Below, piece by piece: positions 21,949 through 31,948 of a DNA stretch of 64,000 bases; the stretch's first letter is position 1; each line of letters starts with the position of its first letter. This stretch comes from Siphonodentalium dalli (lineage: Eukaryota; Mollusca; Scaphopoda; Gadilida; Siphonodentaliidae): positions 81,120,958-81,184,957 of the forward strand of contig CP136069.1 of the NCBI GenBank assembly GCA_032622095.1. The letters are read 5' to 3'. A model generated the notes under the pieces. The model saw only the letters and a program-made list of their open reading frames with translations. It did not search any database and was not told where the DNA came from. Position numbers and translations under genes: made by a program.

Positions 21949-22781
21949 CTAGAAGGTGACCCGACTTCGTCCGGGCTTTGACCTTGAATTGACCGACTTC
22001 GTCCGGGCTTTGACCTTGAATTGACCATTTTGAAGGTCAAGGTCAGGTGGGGTCAAACACCAACACCCCAAAAATGGTGGAAATCGGCCCAGCGGATACC
22101 GGGAAATCGGCCCAGCGGATACCGAGATACCCTATGCATCAAATTTCGTCCGTAAAAATCCGCCAGTTAAACCCGATTTGATTTCCACTCAAGTATATAA
22201 ACGCGCCTCATATACACACGCTCATTAATTATCAAGTTTCAACGTAAAGATAAATTACCATCGGTGCCCGAGATATCGCCAAGACGTCTGAAACAGTCAA
22301 ATGCATCGGCCGGTTAAGCGTTAACGTGATCTAACGTTATGACCTCTAACGACGTCATAGAAGTTACGCATTGTTTTTATCCTGATGGAAGATAGTACCA
22401 CTTCTTCTTGATAATTGAGGCAGATAACTAAAACGGATACATACGCATTATATATCGTTGGAAAGAGGAAACACGAAAGATTCTCACAGTGTCATTATTA
22501 TGACTGGCATTTTATTATTCGCGCTGTTTCGAATCGATTTGTAAGCACCGAACTCAAATGAAAGTCCCGTAACACAGCGTAAAAACAGATTTGACCTCGG
22601 CACGTGAAAAGTTGACCTCGGATCTGAAAATTAATATGCCTATGCCACTTCCCGACCGATAGTACCCTCACATACGAAGTTTCATCGAAATCGGGTCGGC
22701 CGTTTTCGAGTTCATCGCGAACACACACACACACACACACACACACACCACACAGACAGATCTTCCAAAATATATAATAGA
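21949..22781 (-). mobile_element. Non-autonomous Helitron A3 (first in the chain)
   Basis: Minus-strand start TCTATTATATATTTTGGAAG preceded by A (complement of T at 22782), then a GT microsatellite, and end GTCGGGTCACCTTCTAG. The 5' 470 bp (22310-22781) is the near-exact inverse of 23654-24130. With A1's trailing T, the whole chain 19754-22781 sits in a single A/T target. Confidence 0.8.
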
Positions 22782-22799
22782 TAGCTGGTGCAACATTAT

Positions 22800-22945
22800 G
22801 ATCCTGTGGCAGTGCATCCTCTTGCATATGCAAGTGTCCCATAGGGAACGTCACATATCTAAGAGTATGCACTGTATGGCTTACAAGGTCAAGGTAAATA
22901 GTTTTAGGCCAATATATTCTCTTATATATGAGAGGCTCCCTGTGG
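22800..22945. repeat. Decayed hairpin modules of the AATGCATTCTC family
   Basis: TGCATCCTCTTGCATATGCA / TATCTAAGAGTATGCA and CCAATATATTCTCTTATATA resemble the arms of the hairpin modules at 17184 and 25450, with many changes. Confidence 0.45.
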
Positions 22946-23479
22946 CAGTGGGTTTTCGAAAACAAAATCAGGAAGCTACAGTCATGGCAAGGTTAGGCGG
23001 TTAACCGACAACCAATTATGTTGCAATATTCCGCGAACTGGCAGTTTATGATTATATCCAAGTATATATCCAAGCAAACTCCAGGCAGAGTTATCTCCCA
23101 TCGCTCCGCTGAGATACCACTTCCATAAGGACATTTGGTAAGGATTTCTTACGGGTTCTTAGTTCTTATGTTTTATGATTAAATTGTCGATGTCTGGCTC
23201 AGTTCATATTGTTCTTATCAATACCGAAAGAATTACCATTATTGCAAACTTTTAGTGGTCAAAATAAGATAATAGGTGACTAAATATAGTTCCGACGATA
23301 TGTAAAAATAGATGTATCGGTCCGCAAAGTACCATCCTTGTGGCAGTGCTATATCGCAGTGATAACGTAGAGGGCGCTGCATGGAGTTTGATATCCATGC
23401 AAGTTCAAAATTTCCCAAAGAATACAAATGCGGCCGGATACAAATGGAGGTAAGTGAAATAATTAATCTCGTGACATAC
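22946..23479. other. Intron downstream of the TM2 exon
   Basis: About 530 bp of unique sequence between the hairpin remnant and the TM2 exon donor. No feature seen. Confidence 0.45.
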
Positions 23480-23630
23480 CGGGGCGGAGTTTTGAGTCCA
23501 CTCCTTTTTAGGTAGCAACCAATGATCCGCTCTTATTTCATGCTGCCATACATGTTCCAGGAAGCTTTTCACCAAAAATGTAATCAGGAAGTGAACATGG
23601 ATTTTCACGCGTGGTTTTCTCCGCTGTTCT
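23480..23630 (-). CDS. Class B1 GPCR, TM2 and first extracellular loop exon
   Basis: 151-bp minus-strand exon: acceptor ACCTCTTTTTCAG, donor CCG|GTATGT. The first base completes the Arg codon begun by the TM1 exon (AG|A); 50 codons follow, ending NSAP in phase 0, which fits the TM3 exon. RVKIHVHFLITFLVKSF is TM2: the family pattern is R-x-x-I/L-H-x-N-x-F, and here Arg and His are kept while the Asn position is His. The rest is the first extracellular loop. Helitrons in opposite orientation flank this exon (21949-22781 and 23654-24409); the second starts 22 nt upstream of the acceptor AG. Confidence 0.85.
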
Positions 23631-23653
23631 CTGAAAAAGAGGTATACATATAA

Positions 23654-23688
23654 TCTATTATATATTTTGAAAGATCTGTGTGTTTGTT

Positions 23689-23728
<40 letters not shown>

Positions 23729-24409
23729 AAATCGATGGACTCGAAAACGACTAAGCCAATTTCGATGAAATTTGGTATTTGGATGTGTTTTCGGCCGGAG
23801 ACGAACATAGGCATATTTATTTGTCCGTGCGAGGTCAACTTTTCACGTGCGGAGGTCAAATCTGTTTTTACGCCGTTTTTGCGCTAATATATTTCAGTTC
23901 GGTGCTCACAAATCGATTCGATATAGCGCGAATAATAAATTGCCAGTCATATAATTTGCACGGTTAGAATCTGTGGCGTGTCCTCTTTCCAACGATATAT
24001 AATATGTATGTATCCGTTTTAGTTATCTGCCTCAATTATTAGGTACAAGTGGTCCGATGCTTTTATCGGGATAAAATCAATGCGTAATTTCTATGACGTC
24101 GTCAGAGGTCATAAAGTTAGATTACGTTAACTCTCACCCTGCCGATGCATTTGACTGTGTCGCGTTAACTCATCACCGGCCGAGGTATCCGCAAATGACA
24201 TTGGGCTATATATCTCGAAAACGGGTGTAGCTATCGACTTGAAATTTGGTATGTGAATGTATCTTGCCCCGGATACGAATTTTATCGGGTCGCCGAGCAC
24301 GTGCGACACCAGCTTCGCGCATGCGCAGACCAGATCTAGGAAACGGGTGGAGCAATCGACTTGAAATTTGGTTTTTGAATAGCCCGGACGAAGTCGGGTC
24401 ACCTTCTAG
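23654..24409 (+). mobile_element. Non-autonomous Helitron, opposite orientation
   Basis: Plus-strand start TCTATTATATATTTTGAAAG after A at 23653, a GT microsatellite, and end CGAAGTCGGGTCACCTTCTAG-type terminus with CTAG at 24406-24409 followed by T. Both flanking bases match the A/T Helitron target. The 3' third contains family-B text with GCGCATGCGC at 24317-24326, so this copy is an A/B mosaic. No coding capacity. Confidence 0.85.
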
Positions 24410-24519
24410 TATCAATATATAGTTTATCAAAATCCATGCAAGGTTTATATAATATCATATCCATTCTCGATCCGGTCACTCGACGGAGAGGACGTGCACC
24501 ACGCAGCACTCTCGCGCTA

Positions 24520-25300
24520 ATCCGTTGAGTGACCGTAATTTTTTTGTCGGACTTTGGCTGGACATGGATAGCGTAATCCCCAGCCAGGTCTGTCTCGTGC
24601 GGAGCGATTTCCACTCGGCCCATTATGTGCGTTGGAACATTCATGCACGTGAGGGTCGGTGGAAATGGTTTTGGAGTATCGAGTTGCCTCGGCAGAACCC
24701 TCTGCCGGCCGCGGTCCACCGGTCCGGGGCTGACCAGACCACCAGAGATGGGACCAAGAAGAAGCCAAAGAACAAGACCCCATCACGCCGCCGCAGGGAC
24801 GCAAAGTTCCCCCATCTGGTCCTGGAGCAAGAACAACAGCTCACCATCGATGCGTCAGTCACTATCAGCGGATACAACAGGGACGCCTTTGTCACCCCGG
24901 TCGTCCCTGCCACCGAATTAGTGCATGGTGAGGATGGAGACATTACCATTACTACCACCGTTTCCAGACCCGGATGCAGCGGAGGACTTCAATCCACGGA
25001 CACCGAGACCCCCGGGGTCCCCCGACTGCATCGCGGAAGAGGAGCAGGAAAGACCACCCCTGCTCCTACCAAGAAAAGGGGGCCCAACAACACAAACTCA
25101 AAAACAGATGATGGAAGAAGTAGCTCGGATACTACAACGAATTGATGAATACCAACAGCAATCACGACTCTCTGAGGAAGAAATAGAAAGAACAAAAGAT
25201 ATCACCAGAAGAGCCGAGCTGGAAATTGCACGAATAACAGCACAATCGACACCCCCTTCTTCTGGAGAGAAAAATCCAAGGAAGAAAAGAAAAATATAAC
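24520..25300 (+). CDS. Unknown GC-rich coding-like block, probably frameshifted
   Basis: I do not recognise this protein. Two overlapping plus-strand frames look protein-like. Frame one (24525-25145) carries a basic stretch, KKKPKNKTPSRRRRD, and then HLVLEQEQQLTIDASVTISG. Frame two (24925-25299) has PDPDAAEDFNPRTPRPPGSP, an acidic segment, a probable coiled coil (MMEEVARILQRIDEYQQQ; LSEEEIERTKDITRRAELEI) and a basic end, GEKNPRKKRKI, before a stop. A frameshift near 24960 would join the convincing part of each. GC content is clearly above the surroundings. It sits in the intron between the TM1 and TM2 exons, opposite in strand to the receptor, and is followed by A-rich sequence and C runs. 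It could be a retroelement ORF1/gag-like remnant or a retrocopy of a host gene. Confidence 0.4.
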
Positions 25301-25444
25301 TAAACAAAAGGGCTTTTCTTTTTTGTAGCTTGTTGTCTTATAAAGGCAAAAATAAGAGGGGAGGAGGAAAGGGACTATCGGGATTAGCCCCCCCCACCCC
25401 CCCCCCCCCCACATAACATATTCAGCAAGGGAAATCTTGGTCAG

Positions 25445-25628
25445 ACGCTGTGCCAATGCATTCTCTTATATATGCGAGTCTCCCAAGTGTGTGTTTAACC
25501 CAAATAGGGAGCCTCGCATATATAAGAGAATGCATTGGCCAAAAATATTTACTGTGATCGTGTAAGACAGTGCATTCTCTTATGTAGGCGAGGCTCACTA
25601 TTTGGGTTAAAACACACTTGAACACTGA
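25445..25628. repeat. Hairpin modules, AATGCATTCTCTTATATATG family
   Basis: A full module 25451-25541 (arms AATGCATTCTCTTATATATG / CATATATAAGAGAATGCATT) followed by a half module at 25567-25600. The loop text CAAATAGGGAGCC and the inverse ACTATTTGGGTT link the two. Confidence 0.75.
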
Positions 25629-25939
25629 ACCTGAACACGAAAAATTCTTTTTATTCTATAAATTTTGTGCATTCTCAATTCAAAGGGAAATAACTGGCAT
25701 CTTAATCTAAACAGTTCAGAATTGCCAATAGACAGGCTCATTTCAGATGATTACATCTCCAAGTTGAGATTCTTCAGCTTAATTAGCCTCACAATTTCCC
25801 CATTCCATTGTGACTCAAGGCTGGGGCCAGGTTCCGAGTGTTCGCTTATATACAAATTTATGTAACGATTTTGACTTTCATTTACATAACACGGCGCACT
25901 AATTTGACAAGAACATACTTTATTATATACTTGCCCATG

Positions 25940-26010
25940 AATTATAAGGTTTTAGCAGTGAGATATAAGTGATATCCCACTAGTGAGATATCGATATCTC
26001 ACTGGTATTA
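25940..26010. repeat. GATATC-rich palindrome, shared with 32588-32609
   Basis: A 22-bp perfect palindrome at 25982-26003 (AGTGAGATATC and its inverse) occurs identically at 32588-32609. The flanks differ apart from an adjacent CTAGT or TCTAGT. Confidence 0.6.
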
Positions 26011-26084
26011 ATGCGCCGCATGGATCCTCATGTGTGTAGTCAGGTTATACTTCATAGTGAATGATTTCCTGCACGCATCATGTA

Positions 26085-26425
26085 CTGACATTCATTGGGG
26101 GCCATCGGCAAGTAACGAAAGTATATAATAAATACAAAATCTATACTTTTTGAGTTTTTTAAATATGGGACTATTTTTTTGGGCGTAATGTGTCAGCTTG
26201 AAATTTCTGATGTATTGGCATTCATTGGGGGCCATATAGGCAAGTGACTAAAGTATATAATAAACAGAATATCCACACTTTATCAGTGGATATGGGTTAA
26301 ATCTCATTCGTGATGACAAAACATTTGAATTTCCACTCGTGCACAGCTAAAGCCACTCGTGGAAATTAAATGTTTTGTCATCACTCATGAGATATAACCC
26401 ATATCCACTGAAAAAGTGTGGATAT
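26085..26425. repeat. Direct repeat followed by a 70-bp-arm palindrome
   Basis: TTCATTGGGGGCCAT with the following AAGTATATAATAAA occurs at 26091 and 26221 (130-bp spacing). Immediately after, 26270-26340 and 26354-26424 are inverted copies of each other (ATCCACACTTT ... GATATGGGTTA ... GATGACAAAACATTT ... TTTCCAC), separated by a 13-bp loop. It could form a long hairpin. Confidence 0.75.
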
Positions 26426-27691
26426 CCTCTATATTTACGAGTTCTTTATCATTGGTATAAGGACAATTGTCTATATTTTAATATTCTTTCTGTTTATGGC
26501 GAAATTAACGGATGTGACTATTTAACAGCAATACACACGGCGAAGTTTGCCCGTATCTTTAAGAGTTGTAATGATTACACACCTCAGCATTTGTTGTCAC
26601 CCTCCTCCCTATTAACCGCTTCTGACTTATCCATTGTCATGTCACGTGCCGGTCGATAAATCACACTGTCTCCCGCTGACCATGGTGACATTGTATTTTT
26701 GTCGCCAGGCTGACGTTATCGGGCAAGAATATCTCCAAGCAACACAGTGCAGAAACTCGATCAGCTATTTCACACACTTACCATAATCAACAAGAAACCC
26801 ATAGTCAGAAATGGTAACGCGCTCAAGATCATATATTATATACCCATGATTGTAATTATAGAATATAAAATATATTGGTTTCACGAATGACCAACTCATA
26901 GAATTAATCGCCTTGCACTTCTTGGCATCCGAATAACAATTGAAATTAAAATTAAAATTCCCAACTACATCTTTTACCGGACTCGGCCTCCGGGTCGCTG
27001 TTCGACTTTTAATCCGTCCAAAAATTCCCATTCTATAAATAAAACGCCCATGCGCCCACTGTATGCCAAGAAACAGTGAAACATTATACACGCGGAGCGA
27101 GGAATAATCTTATATACCCAACGGGTTACCAAAAAAACACAAGTTGTGGTGTTGGCTAATTTTCGTATACACCGTTAAATACTAATAATTTTATTTTTTA
27201 CTTTTTATACGGGAAAGTGTTATTCTATACTTTTTCCATCGAATCGTCTGGGTAATTCAATATATTCTTGTCGAAATTATTGAGCGATATTTAACGAATC
27301 AATGGCTTGGGGTAGGTTGTTTATAAATAAATGCTGGTGTACACCGTAAATTCCGTAATCCATATGAATTTGGCTGTATGCTTCAGCGAGCGTGATGGTA
27401 TAAATAGGTTAAACGAGTAATGCTCTACTCAATTGAGAACCAGGAAGAAATTGTGTCAAAACAATAGGGTTAAGGCCAAGCGTGGACTTGACTTTTGTCT
27501 CGCTGTGCAACAATTAATCAAACATAATCACTCCATTGCACATAGATCACACCGACCCTGGGGAAGCAACAGATAAACTTGCCCATATATACGAATCAGG
27601 TTATCTCCGTTGTGAGTGGACCACCATTACCCATACATTGATTCCTCGCTCATCGGGATTCGAATCATATATTTATCACTGGACAGCTTCA
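26426..27691. other. Intron with a piece of a dispersed repeat
   Basis: 26790-26895 (TCAGAAATGGTAACGC, then ATCATAT, then ATATAAAATATATTGGTT) is a copy of a dispersed sequence also present at 35395-35490 (inverted) and 41020-41095. The rest is unremarkable. Confidence 0.45.
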
Positions 27692-28225
27692 CTGTCGGAT
27701 ACCCGTTTATGTTCGGACATTCCAAGATGGCGGCGCCTACTAAATCAGATAAACGGTAAGTGTATATATTTTCTCCAAGCAACAATCAACGACATCTTTC
27801 GGTGATACACCTTGAAACAGTTATGTAGGAATTTGTATGCCCAACACATACGTAACACGCCTTTTGCATAACAGGCATGTGAATTGTTGTATTTGGCGTG
27901 TCAATTCGTCATAATTTTTCGAAATTTTATCGAGGCGGCGAAATGTTCGCTTTTTCGTATTTTTCTGCCCTTGGGCTCATGCATCCGCAAATTTATGTAT
28001 TGTTGTGGGTAGATTAGGTCACCACACATCCTCGAAATGCAAAACCGGCGATATTTTTATTGTCTAACTCCGAAAAACGACCTTTGAAAATTTCAACATG
28101 TTCAGGTTCGGATTCGCAACATTCGCGATGATTTTGTTCAGGTTCAGACACAATTTTCGTTCAGGTTCGGACAAATTTGGTTCAGGTTCGGACGCATCAA
28201 AAACTTCGCATAAAAATGACACACC
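27692..28225 (+). repeat. Left arm of a 530-bp inverted repeat with first-exon-like start
   Basis: Nearly identical (by eye about 95%) to the inverse of 30670-31222. The arm includes CATTCCAAGATGGCGGCGCC, an ATG in YY1-like context, then an open reading to AAACG|GTAAGTG (27730-27758), which looks like a short first coding exon (MAAPTKSDKR) with a consensus splice donor. The inner end carries tandem copies of GTTCAGGTTCGGACA. The arms face each other across 2.4 kb, so they may be long terminal inverted repeats of a DNA transposon carrying the 5' end of a transposase, or an inverted duplication of a gene 5' end. Confidence 0.7.
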
Positions 28226-28574
28226 GATGTACAGTCGCGTTCTTATTGCGTTTTTGTGCATTTGATTTTCTTCCATTCGTAAAAGAAACGATAAATGGGG
28301 AACACGAGGCATGGTTTTAGCTCACTCGTAAATAATTTGGGCGGACTTTCTTATTTTATGCGTGTGAGATGTATGCGATCACGTGATTCCCCTCCACATC
28401 CACAAACGATACCACGAAGGTCGTCGCACGTAGATGAGCAGATAACTGTCCATAATATAAGTTACACGGCTTTTTGAGGTGGTTACTGTGTGGTATGCCC
28501 CGGTAGAGGCTCGTATCCCCCGAGGCGATCCCCTGCAACAAGCCGTGTAATGATGTATTTACCCCCAGTCTCTA
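28226..28574. other. Spacer of the long inverted repeat, left part
   Basis: Unique sequence with short open frames and no recognised domain, between the left arm and the inserted TTAA MITE. Confidence 0.4.
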
Positions 28575-28578
28575 TTAA

Positions 28579-29058
28579 AGGTACTCAATCCGATAAAACT
28601 CCTCTCAATTACTATTTTAATGGCTTCGGGGGTCAAAAATATTTGATTCGAGTCGAGAAAGTCACCCATCAAAGCTCAGATTTGTTAGATATCGATTTTA
28701 GAAATCTATTATTTTTCATTATCGGGAATACTTTCTGGCCCAGATCTCAGTCAAAATTGCGTTATTATTACCACTTGATTTTAGAGTTATCCATCCTTGT
28801 CTGTTTGAATAGAGTTTTGGTGTTCAAATCTCGAGCAGGAAACGAAATTGACGGCAATTATTAGTACTCATCTCGAGAACATAAGAATTTTCAAAAATCC
28901 AAATCTAATAACTCTGAGCTTTGTTTGATGGGTTCCTCGACTCGAATCAAATATGTTTTACCACCAAAGCCAAAGAAATAGTAATATAGGACCCTCTGAT
29001 CGGATTGTTGTTGTTGGAATCTGTTGAGATGGGGACCCTCTGGTCGGATTGAGTACCT
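28579..29058. mobile_element. TTAA MITE, AGGTACTC family, 480 bp
   Basis: TTAA at 28575-28578 and 29059-29062; ends AGGTACTCAATCCGA and TCGGATTGAGTACCT. The interior is largely self-inverse (GATTCGAGTCGAG near 28642 and CTCGACTCGAATC near 28936). The copy at 53433-53912 has exactly the same length in the opposite orientation. TTAA target use fits piggyBac or Kolobok types; the AGG terminus argues against classical piggyBac. Confidence 0.8.
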
Positions 29059-29062
29059 TTAA

Positions 29063-30300
29063 CAATATATTCCCAGACATAAAGCGCAGAAACGAGCCAC
29101 GAACAGTAACTCTATTGTCTTAGACTGCTTATACGATGAATGTGATTATATAGATGTTCCCACAATTTGCTCATAAATACTTGCTGATAGATAGACAATA
29201 TATACCATGTTTTGTATCAATAATTGGATGATATATTTGGGTATTCACACGAAACATATTCTTTTCAATATAAGCCTCATTTCTAAATGTTGAATCCAGT
29301 TACAAGTTAACCATTTGTCACACGACTAATATGCAGGACTGTTAATTAGAGCCCGAACATGTTGCGTTCTATTCAGCACTATGCGAACATAGAGAATACC
29401 TATGGTTTGCCGAATAATACCTGCAATATGCGAATCTTCACGAGCGGCGATATTTCAGGAATATATTATTCGAGAAACCATATGTGTTCTCTTTATGTTA
29501 TGCTTATGGTAAGCAATTCTGCAAAACTACAAGTATTTGTTTATCGAAACAAGAATTTAGACGCCGAAGTAGCGAAACTTATGCAAACAATATCAGCTGT
29601 TCCGTTGGCAAATTAAGCATCTCTAAATTTTGGTGGAAAATTTCCTTCATGCGCTTAAGAGAATAGTGCCTACCAATGGTTAATTATTACACACAGAAAC
29701 CCAGAAACCCAATTAACAAATAACTGAATACGTAATAAAACGGAATCATTTGTTTTTCTTTAGAACTTATCGCAGTAGTAAACTATGTTCAGTCTTCCGC
29801 GGAATTTCGCGTAGTTCCATTGATAATACACGCGTCAATAATTGTGTACCCTTTTTTAAACAGAAGTATCTACAGTGAGATAACGTTTGAAAATTATTAT
29901 CCATGCCAAGGTCCTGACGAAAGAGAGCGCATCGTATGTCATTTAAATTTACAGCTATTTCATAGGGAAACATATAACAAACAACGCTTGTCCCCACACC
30001 CGGTTGTAACTAACAATCTGATTGACAACAACGTCACGTTTAAATCATGCACCATGTCCCCGTAACTCTTGACAGTAAGCGTATAAAAGCACGTGAAACA
30101 TCGTGGTTATGAATTACACTTGAACTAGCAGTTTCACCAATCGTGACATTGTTCTAGCGCGCTGAGCTTAATTGACGTCACCTAAAACAGGATCGATAGG
30201 TCTGCTACTGAATTATTCTTATTGGTGCTGATTGGTGTGGATTTATCTTATAACCTATAAAAAGCACACCACATGGTAGCTATTGATGTGTGACAAAATC
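29063..30300. other. Spacer of the long inverted repeat, right part
   Basis: An 85-codon plus-strand frame lies at 29359-29616 but has no recognisable domain. If the inverted repeat is a transposon, this spacer should hold its transposase; none is evident. Confidence 0.4.
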
Positions 30301-30317
30301 GTTAGCTGCGCCAACAT

Positions 30318-30426
30318 CGTGGGATACTAGGAGATTTAATACCCGGATGTCTCTTTTTGAAACCCATTGGCTCCGCCTCGGGGTTCAAAATCGAGAACCA
30401 GGTATTAAATATCCATGTATCCCCGA
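30318..30426. repeat. Palindromic MITE, about 105 bp
   Basis: Arms GGGATACTAGGAGATTTAAT / ATTAAATATCCATGTATCCC with further pairing inside (ACCCGGATGTCTC versus GAGAACCAGGT). Lies in the spacer of the long inverted repeat. Confidence 0.55.
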
Positions 30427-30669
30427 TATTTCAGAAGATAAGTAATAATACCACTGTTGCTCATATGTAAAATGTAATAATTCCCATTAGCTGGTTTATA
30501 GTAGACATTGCTCGAGAATATTCAACTGTGGCTTTTATCCCATTAATTCGGAGAATTTACCACCTATATATATTTTGAAATTTCAGCTGACATATTTAGA
30601 TATAACAAATTAACAATGCATGTTCGTTAATAACACGCACAATAAGATCGCGACTGCACCTCGGCATGT

Positions 30670-31222
30670 CATTTATAGGTAAGGTTTTGATGCGTCCGAA
30701 CCTGAACTAAAATTGTCCGAACCTGAACCAAATTTGTCCGAACCTGAACGAAAATTGTGTCTGAACCTGAACAAAATCATCGCGAATGTTGCGAATCCGA
30801 ACCTGAACATTTTGGAATTTTCAAAGGTCGTTTTTCGGAGTTAGACAATAAAAATATCGCCGGTTTTGCATTCCGAAGATGTGTGGTGACCTAATCTACC
30901 CACAACAATACATACATTTGCGGATGCATGAGCACAGGGCCAGAAAAATACGAAAAAGCGAACATTTCGCCGCCTCGAAAAAATTTCTAAAAATTATGAC
31001 GACTTGACACGCCAAATACAACAATTCACATGCCTGTCATGCGAAAGGCGTGTTACGTATGTGTTGGGCATACAAATTCCTACATAACTGTTTCAAGGTG
31101 TATCACCGAAAGATGTCGTTGATTGCTGCTTGCAGACAATATATACACTTACCGTTTATCTTCTTTAGTGGGCGCCGCCATCTTGGAATGTCCGAACATA
31201 AACGGGTATCCGACAGTGAGCT
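30670..31222 (-). repeat. Right arm of the 530-bp inverted repeat
   Basis: Inverse of 27692-28225. On the minus strand it keeps CCAAGATGGCGGCGCC, an open MAAPTKEDKR and the donor CG|GTAAGTG. It has one extra 20-bp unit of the GTTCAGGTTCGGACA tandem at its inner end. The two arms differ at the ninth base class of substitutions typical of neutral drift, yet ATG and donor survive in both. Confidence 0.7.
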
Positions 31223-31265
31223 TGTGTTGGCCTAAATCGCTATGTTAATTGTGGGACTGGTACCA

Positions 31266-31345
31266 TGCTAACAATAAATATAGAAAGATTGTGAAAGCGG
31301 CCAACACATATAAGTGTAATGACATTGATGCTTACCTTATAGGTT
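31266..31345 (-). pseudogene. Third partial copy of the TM1 exon
   Basis: The minus strand reads CTATAAGGTAAGCATCAATG then TCATTACACTTATATGTGTT and GGCCGCTTTCACAATCTTTC, i.e. the exon's last bases, its donor and a second exon 3' half. It matches the 31795-31856 copy with several changes. No acceptor precedes it. Confidence 0.6.
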
Positions 31346-31359
31346 ACCCACAACTAATT

Positions 31360-31400
31360 ATTTTCCATAGGCGACAGTGTTAACTAAAAGTCCCGTCGGC
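31360..31400. repeat. Short match to the 40660 / 47588 repeat start
   Basis: TTTTCCATAGGCGACAGTGTTAAC matches the start of the repeats at 40689 and 47612 (CCCATAGGCG-CAGTGTTAAC) over about 20 bp. The inverse occurs at 54570-54590. It may be the terminal sequence of a transposon family. Confidence 0.4.
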
Positions 31401-31794
31401 CATGGGTTTGACCTAGTTGAACTTCAAGTGGTCAATTTTCCCTTAGAACGTCATCCTCTGCACCAGTATGTGACAACAAACGCGCCCTTTTCGGTATTTT
31501 TTTCAAACGATAATCTTGCATTTCCACAACTACCCCATTTACTGCAAAAAAATCAGCAGCATAAAAATACCCAGACCCCTTCCGTAACTTCTGGACGGCA
31601 CCAGACTCTTCCTGGACATCTAAACATACACGATCGCCATATTTACGTAGGCTATGATTTTCTGTTCCCGATTAGGGATATTTCCCTCAATGATAATCAA
31701 CCAATCAGCAGCCAGAATTTTTTTTTATGCTGACTCGAGTTTCCCTACACAAATTCAAGAAAAGTAACTCTATATAATTAGTTGTTTGTAACCT
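31401..31794. other. Intron between TM1 exon copies
   Basis: An open plus-strand frame runs to 31733 but shows no domain. Otherwise featureless. Confidence 0.35.
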
Positions 31795-31856
31795 ATACAT
31801 AGGAATGTGGTGAGAGCGGCCAACACAGATATAAGAGTAATGGCGTTGATGCTTAC
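31795..31856 (-). pseudogene. Second partial copy of the TM1 exon
   Basis: Immediately downstream of the true TM1 donor the 3' part of the exon is repeated with a 65-bp offset: CGCCATTACTCTTATATCTG then TGTTGGCCGCTCTCACC. Read in the exon frame it would still encode a hydrophobic stretch (ITLISVLAALTTF), but there is no acceptor before it and its end (TATAG|GTTACA) is a weak donor. Confidence 0.65.
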
Positions 31857-31948
31857 CTTATAGATAGGAAGATTATGAGAGCGACCAACACAGATATAAG
31901 AGTAATGGCATTCAGAGCGACGCCGACGTCTGTCAGAACCACCAACCA
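31857..31948 (-). CDS. Class B1 GPCR, TM1 exon
   Basis: 92-bp minus-strand exon: acceptor TTACTTTTTCAG, donor AG|GTAAGC. It opens in phase 0 with Trp, gives 30 codons and ends with two bases of an Arg codon (phase 2), which the TM2 exon completes. ITLISVLVALIIFLSI is a typical secretin-family TM1, including the conserved Ser of the L-I-S-V-L-V pattern and a basic residue at its cytoplasmic end. From the last Cys of the hormone-receptor domain to that Ser is 23 residues, a few fewer than in vertebrate calcitonin-type receptors, so a direct join to exon 57869-57966 is plausible. A tiny extra exon in the 25.9-kb intron cannot be excluded. Confidence 0.85.

Noticed and set aside
19620-22040. Many overlapping frames of 70-120 codons with RRDLDLEIGSF-type text
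   Set aside because: They are translations of Helitron sub-repeats, open on both strands, with no start, domain or codon signal.
26765-27091. 108-codon minus-strand frame
   Set aside because: It overlaps a dispersed repeat whose other copies are not open in this frame.
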